A stretch of 19,981 nt of DNA from Oscillibacter sp. (GTDB taxonomy: Bacteria; Bacillota; Clostridia; Oscillospirales; Oscillospiraceae), in the NCBI GenBank assembly GCA_003522105.1, contig DPGF01000024.1, positions 1 to 19,981 of the forward strand, read 5' to 3'. Positions 6,618 to 14,297 of this stretch are shown here, in pieces. The translations under genes were made by a program, and so were the position numbers. Below the pieces are notes generated by a model, which was not told where the DNA came from, ran no database searches, and saw only the letters and a list, made by a program, of their open reading frames with translations. Numbering within the stretch: the stretch's first letter is position 1; every line of letters begins with the position of its first letter.

Positions 6618-7985
6618 TTATTTGAAACGCTTTTTGCGTCCGAAACCGCGCGCCCGGCCGCCGCCGAAGCCGCCCATGCCCTTAGGCATCTTGCCGCCGC
6701 GCGTGACCTGCTTGATCATGGCCTGCATCATCTCAAACTGCTTGAGCAGGCGGTTGACGTCCACGACCTCAAGTCCGCAGCCGGCTGCGATGCGCTTTTT
6801 GCGGCTCGCGCCGAGAACGGCGGGATTCTCGCGCTCATAGGGCGTCATCGAGAGGATGATCGCCTCGGTGTGCGCCATCATCTTCGGGTCAAGCTCGGCA
6901 TTGGCCATCTGCTTGCCCAGCTGGCCGGGCATCATGCCCGCGAGCTGCTCGAAGCTGCCCATGCTCTTGAGCTGGACGAGCTGGTCGTAATAATCGGAGA
7001 GGGTGAAGCGGTTCTTCTTGAGCTTTTCCTCAAGCTTTTTTGCTTTCTCCTCGTCGATGCTCTGCTCGGCGCGCTCGATGAACGACAATACGTCGCCCAT
7101 GCCGAGAATGCGCTGCGCCATGCGGTCAGGGTGGAAGGGCTCGATCATGTCGAGCTTTTCGCCCGTGCCCATGAACTTGATGGGCTTGCCGGTGGCTGCG
7201 CGGATGGAGAGCGCTGCACCGCCGCGGGCATCGCCGTCGAGCTTGGTGAGCACCACGCCGTCGATGCCGAGCTCCTCGTCGAAGGCGGTGGCGGCATTGA
7301 CCGCGTCCTGACCGGTCATCGCGTCGACCACGAGCAGGATCTCGGTCGGCTTGACGGCTGCCTTTACGCGCCTCAGCTCGTCCATCAGCGCCTCGTCGAT
7401 GTGCAGGCGGCCTGCGGTATCGAGAAACACGATGTCGTTGCCGTGGTCGCCGGCATATTTGACGGCTTCCTGCGCAATGGTGACAGGATCGATCTGACCC
7501 ATCTCGAAAACGGGGATATTCAGTTGCTTTCCGACGACCTGCAGCTGCGTGATGGCCGCAGGACGGTACACGTCGCACGCGGTGAGCAGCGGGCGATGTC
7601 CCTGCTTGCGGAAATAGCCCGCGAGCTTGGCGACGTTCGTCGTCTTACCGGCGCCCTGCAAGCCGACCATCATCACGACCGTCGGCGGTCTGGAAGCAAA
7701 GGTCAGCTTGGCGTTTGCACCGCCCATGAGCGCGGTGAGCTCCTCGCTGACGATCTTGATGACCTGCTGGGCAGGGGTCAAACTGTCAAGCACCTCGGTG
7801 CCGACGGCGCGCTCGGAGACAGTCTTGACAAAGTCCTTGACGACCTTGTAGCTCACGTCTGCTTCGAGAAGCGCAAGGCGCACCTCCCGCATGGCGAGCT
7901 TGATGTCCTCCTCGCTCAGGCGGCCCTTGCCGCGAAGATGCTTGAATGTGGCGTTGAGCTTTTCGCTCAGTCCTTCAAATGCCAT
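6618..7985 (-). CDS. ffh: Signal recognition particle GTPase Ffh (SRP54)
   Basis: Ffh binds SRP RNA and signal sequences on nascent chains and, with FtsY, delivers ribosomes to the membrane translocon. The 455-residue product has the N domain (1-90), the G domain with P-loop GLQGAGKTT at 108-116, DTAGR at 189-193 and TKLDG at 247-251, and a methionine-rich M domain from about 310, ending in a GM/GGF-rich tail and a basic terminus (GFGRKKRFK). The length is normal. The start lies 7 bp after the ylxM stop, with its AGGAG overlapping the end of ylxM, which implies tight coupling with its small partner gene. Confidence 0.98.
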   Translation of the reverse strand: MAFEGLSEKLNATFKHLRGKGRLSEEDIKLAMREVRLALLEADVSYKVVKDFVKTVSERAVGTEVLDSLTPAQQVIKIVSEELTALMGGANAKLTFASRPPTVVMMVGLQGAGKTTNVAKLAGYFRKQGHRPLLTACDVYRPAAITQLQVVGKQLNIPVFEMGQIDPVTIAQEAVKYAGDHGNDIVFLDTAGRLHIDEALMDELRRVKAAVKPTEILLVVDAMTGQDAVNAATAFDEELGIDGVVLTKLDGDARGGAALSIRAATGKPIKFMGTGEKLDMIEPFHPDRMAQRILGMGDVLSFIERAEQSIDEEKAKKLEEKLKKNRFTLSDYYDQLVQLKSMGSFEQLAGMMPGQLGKQMANAELDPKMMAHTEAIILSMTPYERENPAVLGASRKKRIAAGCGLEVVDVNRLLKQFEMMQAMIKQVTRGGKMPKGMGGFGGGRARGFGRKKRFK

Positions 7986-7992
7986 GGAACGA

Positions 7993-8358
7993 TTACTCCT
8001 TGAGTGCCGCCGCCTCGGCCTCGATCACGCCGGCAAGCTCTTCGAGCTGGCGGTCTTCATACCGGCGGAAGTTGAGCTGCTTGATCTGCTGCGCCGCGTC
8101 TACGATTTTTTCCGCGTGGGGCTGAAGCTGCATGAAGCGCTTGATGAGCCCCGTTTTGTCTTCGATCTCGGTCATGTAGTTCTCCGCGCGCACGATGACG
8201 TCGCGCACGCCCTGACGGGAGATGCCGTAGTTCTCGGCGATCTCGGACAGCGACAGGTCCTCGTTATAGTAGAGATCGTAGAATTCCTTCTGGCGGTCGG
8301 TGAGAAGCTCTCCATAAAAGTCGAAGAGCATCGTCATGCGAAAGGTCTGGTTTTTCAC
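7993..8358 (-). CDS. ylxM: SRP-associated helix-turn-helix protein YlxM (UPF0122)
   Basis: YlxM is a small protein encoded next to ffh in most Gram-positive bacteria and is reported to interact with the signal recognition particle. The 121-residue product has a sigma-region-4-like helix-turn-helix: LTDRQKEFYDLYYNEDLSLS followed by EIAENYGISRQGVRDVIVRAE. The C-terminal half is helical and charged. The start is a GTG at 8358, chosen because AAGGAGG lies 8 nt upstream; the first internal ATG (8337) would remove conserved residues. It is the first gene of the ylxM-ffh-rpsP-khpA transcript, which has a strong promoter and an inverted repeat in its leader. Confidence 0.93.
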   Translation of the reverse strand: MKNQTFRMTMLFDFYGELLTDRQKEFYDLYYNEDLSLSEIAENYGISRQGVRDVIVRAENYMTEIEDKTGLIKRFMQLQPHAEKIVDAAQQIKQLNFRRYEDRQLEELAGVIEAEAAALKE

Positions 8359-8386
8359 GGAAAGTTCCTCCTTGTGCAGATTCTGC

Positions 8387-8408
8387 TGTAAAGTTTTAGC
8401 GCTTTACA
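8387..8408 (-). promoter_or_regulatory. Inverted repeat in the ylxM leader
   Basis: TGTAAAG (8387-8393) and CTTTACA (8402-8408) form a 7-bp inverted repeat with an 8-nt spacer just downstream of the ylxM transcription start and before the ribosome binding site. It could be an operator or an RNA hairpin. Confidence 0.5.
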
Positions 8409-8417
8409 ACGAGGATC

Positions 8418-8446
8418 AGTTTACATGATTTTATCAGAAATGTCAA
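8418..8446 (-). promoter_or_regulatory. Promoter of the ylxM-ffh-rpsP-khpA operon
   Basis: On the minus strand, TTGACA (8446-8441), 17 bp, TAAACT (8423-8418). The -35 is perfect. It lies about 60 bp upstream of the ylxM start. Confidence 0.82.
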
Positions 8447-8599
8447 GGAAAAATCGCAAGAAAAAGGTCATGGGAGCAGAAAATTCTTCTGTTTTTGCAT
8501 CGCTGCGTGCGCAAGGGGCAGAAAAGAGTGGAATTATTCACAGTTTCGTGGTATCCTAACGATAAAATCTCGAATGATCGATCACAGGAGGAATCGGTG

Positions 8600-9874
8600 A
8601 TGGAACCGGTCAGACGCGAGATCGCACCTGAGGTGTGCCTCAACTATGTGCGGTCGGATAAATTCAAAACAGGAACGCTGAGCATGCAGTTCATCACGCC
8701 GCTCGACGAAAAAACGGCGAGCTTCGGGGCGCTGCTGCCGAGCGTGCTGCGCCGCGGCACGATGACGCATCCGGATATGCGCGCGCTTTCCACCGCGCTC
8801 GACCTGCTTTACGGCTCGTCGATCGGCTGCACGGTGCGCAAAAAGGGCGAGAACCAGTGCATCGGCTTTGCCGCGAGCTTCATCGACGAGGCATTTGTTC
8901 CCGGCGGGGAGAAGCTCCTTGAGCCAATGTGCGACCTTTTGGGCGAGCTGCTGCTCGACCCCGTGACGCGCAACGGCCGCTTTTTGAGCGACTATGTGGA
9001 GAGCGAAAAGCAGAACCTTGTCGACGCCATCCGCGGCATCATCAACGACAAGCGCGACTATGCAGACCTTCGCCTTTTGCAGGAGATGTGCCGCGGCGAG
9101 CGCTACGGGGTGGATAAATTCGGCACCATCGCGCGTGTCGAAAAGATCACGAATCAGACGCTCTTCCGCTACTATCAGGAGCTTTTGTCTACGGCGCATT
9201 TGGAGCTTTTCTACTGCGGCAGCGCGGACTATGAGCGCGTCAAAGGCGCGCTTTCCCGCGCACTTGCGCCGCTCATGCGCGGGCGTGTCGTTCCGCCGGT
9301 CATTGCGGAAAAGTGCAGCGCACCGGAAACGCCGCGCGAGATCACCGAACGCATGGACGTGACGCAGGGCAAGCTTTCGATGGGCTGGCGCGTAGGAACG
9401 AACGACGCGAGCGCGATGATGCTTGCAAACCTTATCTTCGGCGGATACAGCAACTCCAAGCTCTTTTTGAACGTGCGCGAGAAGCTGTCCCTCTGCTATT
9501 ATGCCTCGTCCTCGTACCATCGCTCCAAGGGGATCGTGACGGTATCCTCCGGTATTGAGCACGGAGATGTGGAGACCGCCAAGCGCGAGATCCTTGCCCA
9601 GCTCGAGGCGGTGCAGCGCGGCGAATTCGAGCCGTGGGAGATCGAAGGCGCGCGCTCTTGCCTCATCGCCTCGCTCGAATCGCGCGGCGACAGCGCCGGG
9701 CGCATGGAGGAGAACGCTCTCGGTCAGGCGGCCACGGGGATCCGCGAAACGGCGGACGAGCTGATCGCGGCGCTGCGGGGCGTGACGGGCGAGCGCATTG
9801 CCGCAGCCGCGCAGAGCCTGACGCTCGACACGGTGTATTTCCTGACAGGGGAGGAGGACGGCGAAGATGAATGA
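8600..9874 (+). CDS. M16 family peptidase-like protein, inactive-type subunit (YmfF-like)
   Basis: The 424-residue product has the fold of the M16 (pitrilysin/insulinase) family but lacks the zinc-binding HxxEH motif: where it should lie, the sequence reads LLPSVLRRGT. It does keep the other family landmarks, such as ESEKQNLVDAIRGIINDKRDY at about 134-154, LFYCGSADYERV, and the C-terminal-half LANLIFGGYSNSKLFLNVREKLSLCYYASS. Such proteins pair with an active M16 partner, and the next gene encodes one and overlaps by 8 bp, as with ymfF-ymfH of Bacillus subtilis. The ATG at 8600 has AGGAGG 8 nt upstream. The substrate is unknown; peptide processing or export has been suggested for related pairs. 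Confidence 0.9.
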   Translation: MEPVRREIAPEVCLNYVRSDKFKTGTLSMQFITPLDEKTASFGALLPSVLRRGTMTHPDMRALSTALDLLYGSSIGCTVRKKGENQCIGFAASFIDEAFVPGGEKLLEPMCDLLGELLLDPVTRNGRFLSDYVESEKQNLVDAIRGIINDKRDYADLRLLQEMCRGERYGVDKFGTIARVEKITNQTLFRYYQELLSTAHLELFYCGSADYERVKGALSRALAPLMRGRVVPPVIAEKCSAPETPREITERMDVTQGKLSMGWRVGTNDASAMMLANLIFGGYSNSKLFLNVREKLSLCYYASSSYHRSKGIVTVSSGIEHGDVETAKREILAQLEAVQRGEFEPWEIEGARSCLIASLESRGDSAGRMEENALGQAATGIRETADELIAALRGVTGERIAAAAQSLTLDTVYFLTGEEDGEDE

Positions 9875-11138
9875 AAAAGTCTATCCCCGCATCGGGGAAA
9901 GGGTGCTTGAAAAGACGCTGCCGAACGGACTGAAGATCTTCATTGTCCCCAAGCCTCAGCACCGCAAAAAATACGCCTTTTTCGCCACGCGCTACGGCGG
10001 CATGGACATGCAGTTCGTCAGGAACGGCAAAAAGTGCGACACGCCTGCGGGCATTGCGCATTATTTGGAGCATAAGATGTTCGACACAGAGGACGGCAAC
10101 GCCCTCCAGCAGCTCTCCCAAAACGGTGCGGAGCCGAACGCCTTCACTTCCAACGCCATGACGGGCTATTACTTTGACTGCACCGAGCATTTTGAAGAGA
10201 ACCTGCGCATTCTGCTCTCCTTCGTCTCCGTGCCGTATTTTACGGAGGAAAGCGTGGAAAAGGAGCGCGGCATCATTGCCCAGGAGATCCGCATGGTCGA
10301 GGATTCGCCCGACTGGCAGGTCTACGAAAGGCTTCTTGCCTGCCTGTACCGCTCTTCGCCCGCGCGCGTTCCCATCGCCGGCACGGTCGAGAGCATCGCG
10401 GGCATCACGGCGGAAACGCTGTACGACTGCCACCGCGCGTTCTACTGCCCGTCCAACATGGCGCTGTGCATCGTCGGCAATGTTGATCCGCAGGTGGTGA
10501 TCGCACTGGCGGAGGAAGTTCTGCCCCGCGAGCGCAGCGAAGAGATCGCGCGCTGCTACGGCGAGGAAGAGGACGGCGCGGCTGCGCAGCATGAGACCGT
10601 CACGCAGATGGAGGTCGCGCTGCCGCAGTTTTTGGTCGGCTTCAAGTGTGAGGCGGACGAGGGGGATCTTCTGCGCCAGTCGCTCATCGGCGAGATGGCG
10701 AGTGACGTGCTGCTCGGTGATTCGTCGCCGCTTTATCAGCGCCTTTACGACGAGGGACTCATCAACGGGAGCTTCGGCGGCGGCTTTGACCAGCTGCCGG
10801 GCGTTGCGTGCCTGTGTGCCGGCGGCGAGAGCGAGCAGCCGCAAAAAGTCAGCGACGCGATCCTCTCCGAGGCGCAGCGCCTTGTGCGCGAGGGCATCGA
10901 CCCGCAGTTTTTCGAGCAGATCCGCCGCGCAAGCTTCGGCGCGACGCTGCGCGCGCTCAACTCGTTTGAAAATATCGCCGTTTCGCTTGCCGACGGATAT
11001 TTTCGCGGTTTCGACGCGCTCCGCTTCCCCGAAGCCTACGAGAGCATTGACAAGGAGGACGTTGAGCGCTTCCTGCGCGAGAACCTGACCGACAGCCGCC
11101 GCGCCATTTCCATCATCGAACCCAAGAAAGAAGGATAA
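9867..11138 (+). CDS. M16 family zinc metallopeptidase, active-type subunit (YmfH-like)
   Basis: The 423-residue product carries the inverted zinc motif HYLEH at residues 65-69 (two His ligands and the catalytic Glu68) and the third ligand about 70 residues later in EKERGIIAQEI (Glu140), so it is predicted to be an active peptidase. The second half has the usual non-catalytic M16 repeat (GEMASDVLLGDSSPLYQRLY, and FGGGFDQLPG). There is no signal peptide or membrane segment. Its start overlaps the end of the inactive-type partner by 8 bp, so the two are made in stoichiometric amounts and probably form a heterodimeric chamber. lgt follows 7 bp later with no terminator, so all three share a transcript. 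Confidence 0.92.
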   Translation: MNEKVYPRIGERVLEKTLPNGLKIFIVPKPQHRKKYAFFATRYGGMDMQFVRNGKKCDTPAGIAHYLEHKMFDTEDGNALQQLSQNGAEPNAFTSNAMTGYYFDCTEHFEENLRILLSFVSVPYFTEESVEKERGIIAQEIRMVEDSPDWQVYERLLACLYRSSPARVPIAGTVESIAGITAETLYDCHRAFYCPSNMALCIVGNVDPQVVIALAEEVLPRERSEEIARCYGEEEDGAAAQHETVTQMEVALPQFLVGFKCEADEGDLLRQSLIGEMASDVLLGDSSPLYQRLYDEGLINGSFGGGFDQLPGVACLCAGGESEQPQKVSDAILSEAQRLVREGIDPQFFEQIRRASFGATLRALNSFENIAVSLADGYFRGFDALRFPEAYESIDKEDVERFLRENLTDSRRAISIIEPKKEG

Positions 11139-11145
11139 CAGTCCT

Positions 11146-12057
11146 ATGAGTGTTTCCAACGCACCCATCAGCTTCCCCGGCCTTTTCGGCGACTGGCAGT
11201 TCACTGTGCCGTCCAAGGCGCTTGACATTGGCAACGGCATCTACTGGTATGGTATCATCATCGCCGCAGGCATGCTGCTGGGACTCTATTTCTGCATGAA
11301 GCAGGCACCGAAATACGGCCTGAGCGAGGATAACATCATCGACACCGTGCTCTGGGTCATTCCGTTTTCCATCATCGGTGCGCGGATTTACTATGTGCTT
11401 TTCTACCTCGACCTGTTCCGCGGGAGCGACGGCTCGATCAACTGGTCGTCGACCTACCGCATCTGGGACGGCGGTCTTGCCATCTACGGCGGCGTCATTG
11501 CGGGCTTTTTGACGGCGTATCTTTTCAGCCGTCGCCGCAAGATCTCCTTCTGGGCGCTGGCGGACTGCTGCGTGCAGGGACTTTTCATCGGGCAGGCCAT
11601 CGGCCGCTGGGGCAACTTTATGAACCGGGAAGCCTTCGGCGCGGCGACGGAGCTCCCCTGGCGCATGCGGCTCTGGACGTCGGCCACGACGTATATGGAC
11701 GTACACCCTACGTTTTTTTATGAGAGCCTGTGGAATGTGATCGGTCTGCTGCTGCTCTATTTTGTCGTATCCCGCGCCCGCCGCTTCGACGGGGAGAACA
11801 CCTGCTTTTACTTCATCTGGTATGGTCTCGGCCGTTTCTGGATCGAGGGGCTGCGCACCGACAGCCTGTATCTTTTCCACTGGACGCTGTTTGGCCAGCG
11901 CATCCGCGTGTCGCAGGCGGTTTCCTTTGTGATGGTGCTGGTCTGCGCGGGGATCCTCATCTACCGGCTTGCGGTGAAGAAGGACGACGGGGCGAACCTT
12001 TACGTCAGGCGCGTGCAGCGCGCAGCGGAAGCGCCTGAGCAGGAGAAAGAATCGTAA
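11146..12057 (+). CDS. lgt: Prolipoprotein diacylglyceryl transferase
   Basis: Lgt moves a diacylglyceryl group from phosphatidylglycerol to the lipobox cysteine of prelipoproteins in the cytoplasmic membrane, the first step of lipoprotein maturation. The 303-residue product has about seven predicted membrane segments, starting with IYWYGIIIAAGMLLGLYF, and the family signature GRWGNFMNREAFG at 153-165. It also has the conserved IWDGGLAIYGGVIAG (106-120), HPTFFYESLWN (187-197) and GLGRFWIEGLRTDSL. The C-terminal 30 residues are hydrophilic and charged. AAGGATAA precedes the ATG and overlaps the stop of the upstream peptidase gene. A regulator gene begins 2 bp after its stop. Confidence 0.97.
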   Translation: MSVSNAPISFPGLFGDWQFTVPSKALDIGNGIYWYGIIIAAGMLLGLYFCMKQAPKYGLSEDNIIDTVLWVIPFSIIGARIYYVLFYLDLFRGSDGSINWSSTYRIWDGGLAIYGGVIAGFLTAYLFSRRRKISFWALADCCVQGLFIGQAIGRWGNFMNREAFGAATELPWRMRLWTSATTYMDVHPTFFYESLWNVIGLLLLYFVVSRARRFDGENTCFYFIWYGLGRFWIEGLRTDSLYLFHWTLFGQRIRVSQAVSFVMVLVCAGILIYRLAVKKDDGANLYVRRVQRAAEAPEQEKES

Positions 12058-12059
12058 CC

Positions 12060-13133
12060 ATGCATTATCACATTGATAAGACCGCCGCGCAAAGCGCGTA
12101 TTTGCAGCTTTATCATCAGCTGCGGCGCGACATTGTGAGCGGCGTGTACCCGCTGGGGACAAAGCTTCCCAGCAAGCGCCTCATCGCAGGTGAAACCGGC
12201 GTGAGCGTTATCACGGTGGAGCATGCGCTGGCCATTTTGTGCGACGAGGGATACCTTGAGTCCCGCGAGCGCAGCGGCTTTTTTGTAAGCTTTGCGGCAG
12301 CGGACTGCTTTCCCGTCTCTGAGATGGAGAATGATCGCCGCGCGCTTTCCCTGCACGGCACGGAAGATGAATTTCCGTTCCCGTCGCTTGCCAAAACGAT
12401 GCGGCGCGTGCTCAGCGAATATGGCGAGAGCATTCTTGTCAAATCTCCGAACAACGGCTGCGCCGGCCTGCGCGGCGCCATCGCGGCGTATTTGTCCCGT
12501 TCGCGCGGCATCAGCGTGCAGCCGGGGCAGATCGTCATCGGCTCGGGTGCGGAGTACCTCTACGGACTCATCGTGCAGCTTCTGGGGCGCGAGCGGGTGT
12601 TCGCGCTCGAAGACCCGTCTTACGACAAGATCCGCCGCGTCTATCAGGCGCAGGGCGTGCGGTGCGAGATGCTGCGCCTCGGCAGCGACGGCATCCGTTC
12701 CGATGAGCTTTCCCGCGCTGCGGCGACGGTGCTGCACGTGACGCCCTTCCACAGCTTTCCGAGCCTTGTGACGGCAAGCGCCGGCAAGCGCCGCGAATAC
12801 CTCCGCTGGGCAGAGGAGCGCAGCGGCTACATCGTCGAGGACGACTTCGACTCGGAATTCAGCGTGTCGAGCAAGAGCGAGGATACGCTTTTCTCGCTCG
12901 AACCGAACCGCTCGGTCATCTACATGAACACGTTTTCCAAGACCATCGCCCCATCGATGCGCGTGGGCTATATGGTGCTGCCGCCTGCACTTTCCGAGCA
13001 GTTCCGGCGCGAGGTGGGGTTCTATTCCTGCACGGTGCCGGTCTTTGAGCAGTATGTGCTCGCCGAGCTCATAGGCAGCGGCGACTTTGAGCGCCACATC
13101 AACCGCATTCGCCGCAAGCGGCGCAAAAAATGA
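12060..13133 (+). CDS. MocR/PdxR-like GntR regulator with a shortened aminotransferase domain
   Basis: The N-terminal 75 residues are a GntR-type winged helix-turn-helix (YLQLYHQLRRDIVSGVYPLG, KLPSKRLIAGETGVS, ESRERSGFFV). The rest is a fold-type I aminotransferase domain with PLP-pocket motifs: HVTPFHSFPS at 226-235, VEDDFDSEF at 259-267 and SKTIAPSMRVGY with the PLP lysine at 294. MocR proteins sense PLP or amines and control vitamin B6 or amino-acid genes. They are normally about 450-490 residues; this one stops at 357 just after ERHINRIRR, losing roughly the last 90-100 residues, the small C-terminal domain that usually holds the substrate carboxylate-binding arginine. It starts 2 bp after lgt with a poorly spaced AGGAG and has no promoter of its own, unlike the divergent layout usual for this family. 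Confidence 0.88.
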   Translation: MHYHIDKTAAQSAYLQLYHQLRRDIVSGVYPLGTKLPSKRLIAGETGVSVITVEHALAILCDEGYLESRERSGFFVSFAAADCFPVSEMENDRRALSLHGTEDEFPFPSLAKTMRRVLSEYGESILVKSPNNGCAGLRGAIAAYLSRSRGISVQPGQIVIGSGAEYLYGLIVQLLGRERVFALEDPSYDKIRRVYQAQGVRCEMLRLGSDGIRSDELSRAAATVLHVTPFHSFPSLVTASAGKRREYLRWAEERSGYIVEDDFDSEFSVSSKSEDTLFSLEPNRSVIYMNTFSKTIAPSMRVGYMVLPPALSEQFRREVGFYSCTVPVFEQYVLAELIGSGDFERHINRIRRKRRKK

Positions 13134-13134
13134 A

Positions 13135-13168
13135 AAAGCGGCGGCAGAGACGGCTTTGCCGCTGCTTT
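13135..13168 (+). terminator. Hairpin after the MocR-like gene, probable terminator
   Basis: A 15-bp stem (13135-13149 with 13154-13168) with two G-U pairs and an ACGG loop begins one base after the stop codon. The stem ends in TTT but no real T-run follows, so it is a weak or transcript-stabilising terminator. Confidence 0.5.
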
Positions 13169-13188
13169 CAAAAAGTTTGGGAAATTGC

Positions 13189-13217
13189 TTGACGAGTAAA
13201 AAACTTTGTGATATACT
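13189..13217 (+). promoter_or_regulatory. Promoter of tRNA-Thr
   Basis: TTGACG (13189-13194), 17 bp, TATACT (13212-13217), with transcription expected to begin about 17 bp before the tRNA. Confidence 0.85.
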
Positions 13218-13240
13218 CTTACTCGCATTTGAATAGATGC

Positions 13241-13316
13241 GCTGGTGTAGCTCAGTCGGTAGAGCAGCTGATTCGTAATCAGCAGGTCATGTGTTCGAGT
13301 CACACCACCAGCTCCA
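13241..13316 (+). tRNA. tRNA-Thr, anticodon CGT
   Basis: A 76-nt cloverleaf with encoded CCA. The acceptor stem is GCTGGTG with CACCAGC; the D arm is GCTC-AGTCGGTA-GAGC; the anticodon arm is GCTGA-TTCGTAA-TCAGC with anticodon CGT (reads ACG); the variable loop is AGGTC; the T arm is ATGTG-TTCGAGT-CACAC. The outermost T-stem pair is an A-C mismatch, slightly unusual but compatible with function. It has its own promoter and terminator. Confidence 0.96.
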
Positions 13317-13497
13317 AAAAGCATCGAAAACTTCGGTTTTCGATGCTTTTTTTACTGCAAAATTGTGTGCATGCGAGAAGGTATATGCCGATACCCACGA
13401 TAACAACAAGATCTACGAGCGTGATGACGGTAGCAACAAGCAAGTGTCTGCTTGAGAGTGCGTCCGCTCCATCACGGTCGGCGCCAGAGCGGCGCAT
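13300..13497 (-). CDS. Doubtful 65-residue membrane-peptide ORF
   Basis: The frame starts 15 bp after the membrane protein gene on the same strand, with a weak GGAAG before its ATG. Residues 19-43 (LLVATVITLVDLVVIVGIGIYLL) make a convincing single membrane helix. Against it, the last 20 residues are encoded by the inverted terminator of tRNA-Thr and the stop lies inside the tRNA, so a leftward transcript ending at that terminator would lack the stop codon. It may be a chance frame or the remains of a small membrane protein. Confidence 0.25.
   Translation of the reverse strand: MRRSGADRDGADALSSRHLLVATVITLVDLVVIVGIGIYLLACTQFCSKKSIENRSFRCFLELVV
13316..13353. terminator. Terminator of tRNA-Thr
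   Basis: An 11-bp perfect stem, GCATCGAAAAC (13321-13331) with GTTTTCGATGC (13336-13346), closes a TTCG tetraloop and is followed by seven T. An A-run on the left side could let it act on leftward transcripts as well. Confidence 0.93.
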
Positions 13498-13512
13498 TTT
13501 CTTCCGTGCGCG

Positions 13513-14178
13513 TCACAGCGTTCTCCCGCTCGCGCGGCGCGAGGTATCGCGGATGATATAGTACGTCATCACCAGCAGGAACGGGGAAAAGGCGAGGCCA
13601 AGCAGCAGCGTCAGTTTGCGTCGAAGTGCCTCGGGGAGCGGGAGGGAAATAACTTTAAAATACGCCAGCAGATGATAGAGAAACAGCGCGAGTGACAGAG
13701 CGTAGACACTGAGGCGGAAGGTCTGTCCACGGATCTCCTGCCAGGTAAAGCGGACGGTATTGTAGTCGAGCAGAATCAGCAGGAAGGGCATGGCGGCACC
13801 AAGAAGGGGAGAGAGTGCCGGGTCGTTTGTTGTAAAGCTGCAAAGTGTGATCGCACCGGCGGCGAGCGACAAAAGCACATTGATCGCGCTCTGCACCGCG
13901 CTGCGCCGGCCCTTTTTCGGACAAGTCATGCCCAGCGATCGATACTCTGCATCGGAATAGTCCCGGCGATGCAGACCGCGTTGCGTCCTTTTCTGCTTCC
14001 ACAGCGCCACGATCTCATACACGAACAGAAGGAAGGTAACGGCGAAGAGGAAACTGTAGATCATCCGCTGCGTCAAAAGTGACAGGACAAGAAAGACGAC
14101 GGCGTTGCCCGCGAATATGATGACCGAGGAGGGGCGAGGCTTCAAGGGGTCAGAAGGCGGGGAAAGTCTTGAACGCAT
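13513..14178 (-). CDS. Predicted polytopic membrane protein of unknown function
   Basis: I do not recognise the family. The ATG at 14178 (MRSRLSPPSDPLKPRPS) is chosen because AAAGGAG lies 8 nt upstream; the frame is open for another 34 codons, but that part is the mRNA leader. The 221-residue product has about six hydrophobic segments arranged in pairs: SSVIIFAGNAVVFLVLSLL, MIYSFLFAVTFLLFVYEIVAL, a third and fourth around INVLLSLAAGAITLCSF and LLGAAMPFLLILLDY, then LSVYALSLALFLYHLLAYF and LTLLLGLAFSPFLLVMTYY. The loops are basic, in particular the one after helix 2 (WKQKRTQRGLHRRD). It has its own strong promoter, divergent from the adenine deaminase gene. The function is open. Confidence 0.8.
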   Translation of the reverse strand: MRSRLSPPSDPLKPRPSSVIIFAGNAVVFLVLSLLTQRMIYSFLFAVTFLLFVYEIVALWKQKRTQRGLHRRDYSDAEYRSLGMTCPKKGRRSAVQSAINVLLSLAAGAITLCSFTTNDPALSPLLGAAMPFLLILLDYNTVRFTWQEIRGQTFRLSVYALSLALFLYHLLAYFKVISLPLPEALRRKLTLLLGLAFSPFLLVMTYYIIRDTSRRASGRTL

Positions 14179-14297
14179 ACGCTTTGCTCCTTTCTGCATA
14201 TCGTGAATGAATTTACAGTGCGCTCTTGCTGCAAAAGCAGGAAAAAATCCTGTACCTGAAGGAAATGGCTCTGATCTCAAATTACCCTATTTGATTT

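Noticed and set aside
6870..8003. A 377-codon plus-strand frame opposite ffh
   Set aside because: It is a mirror of the clearly identified ffh gene and shows no domain of its own.
9663..11240. A 525-codon minus-strand frame opposite the M16 and lgt genes
   Set aside because: It spans two or more well-supported plus-strand genes and has a composition typical of antisense frames in GC-rich DNA.
13120..13240. A programmed -1 frameshift at the A-run that would extend the MocR-like protein
   Set aside because: The -1 frame continues for about 35 codons, but the sequence does not resemble the missing aminotransferase C-terminus and runs through a hairpin and the tRNA promoter.
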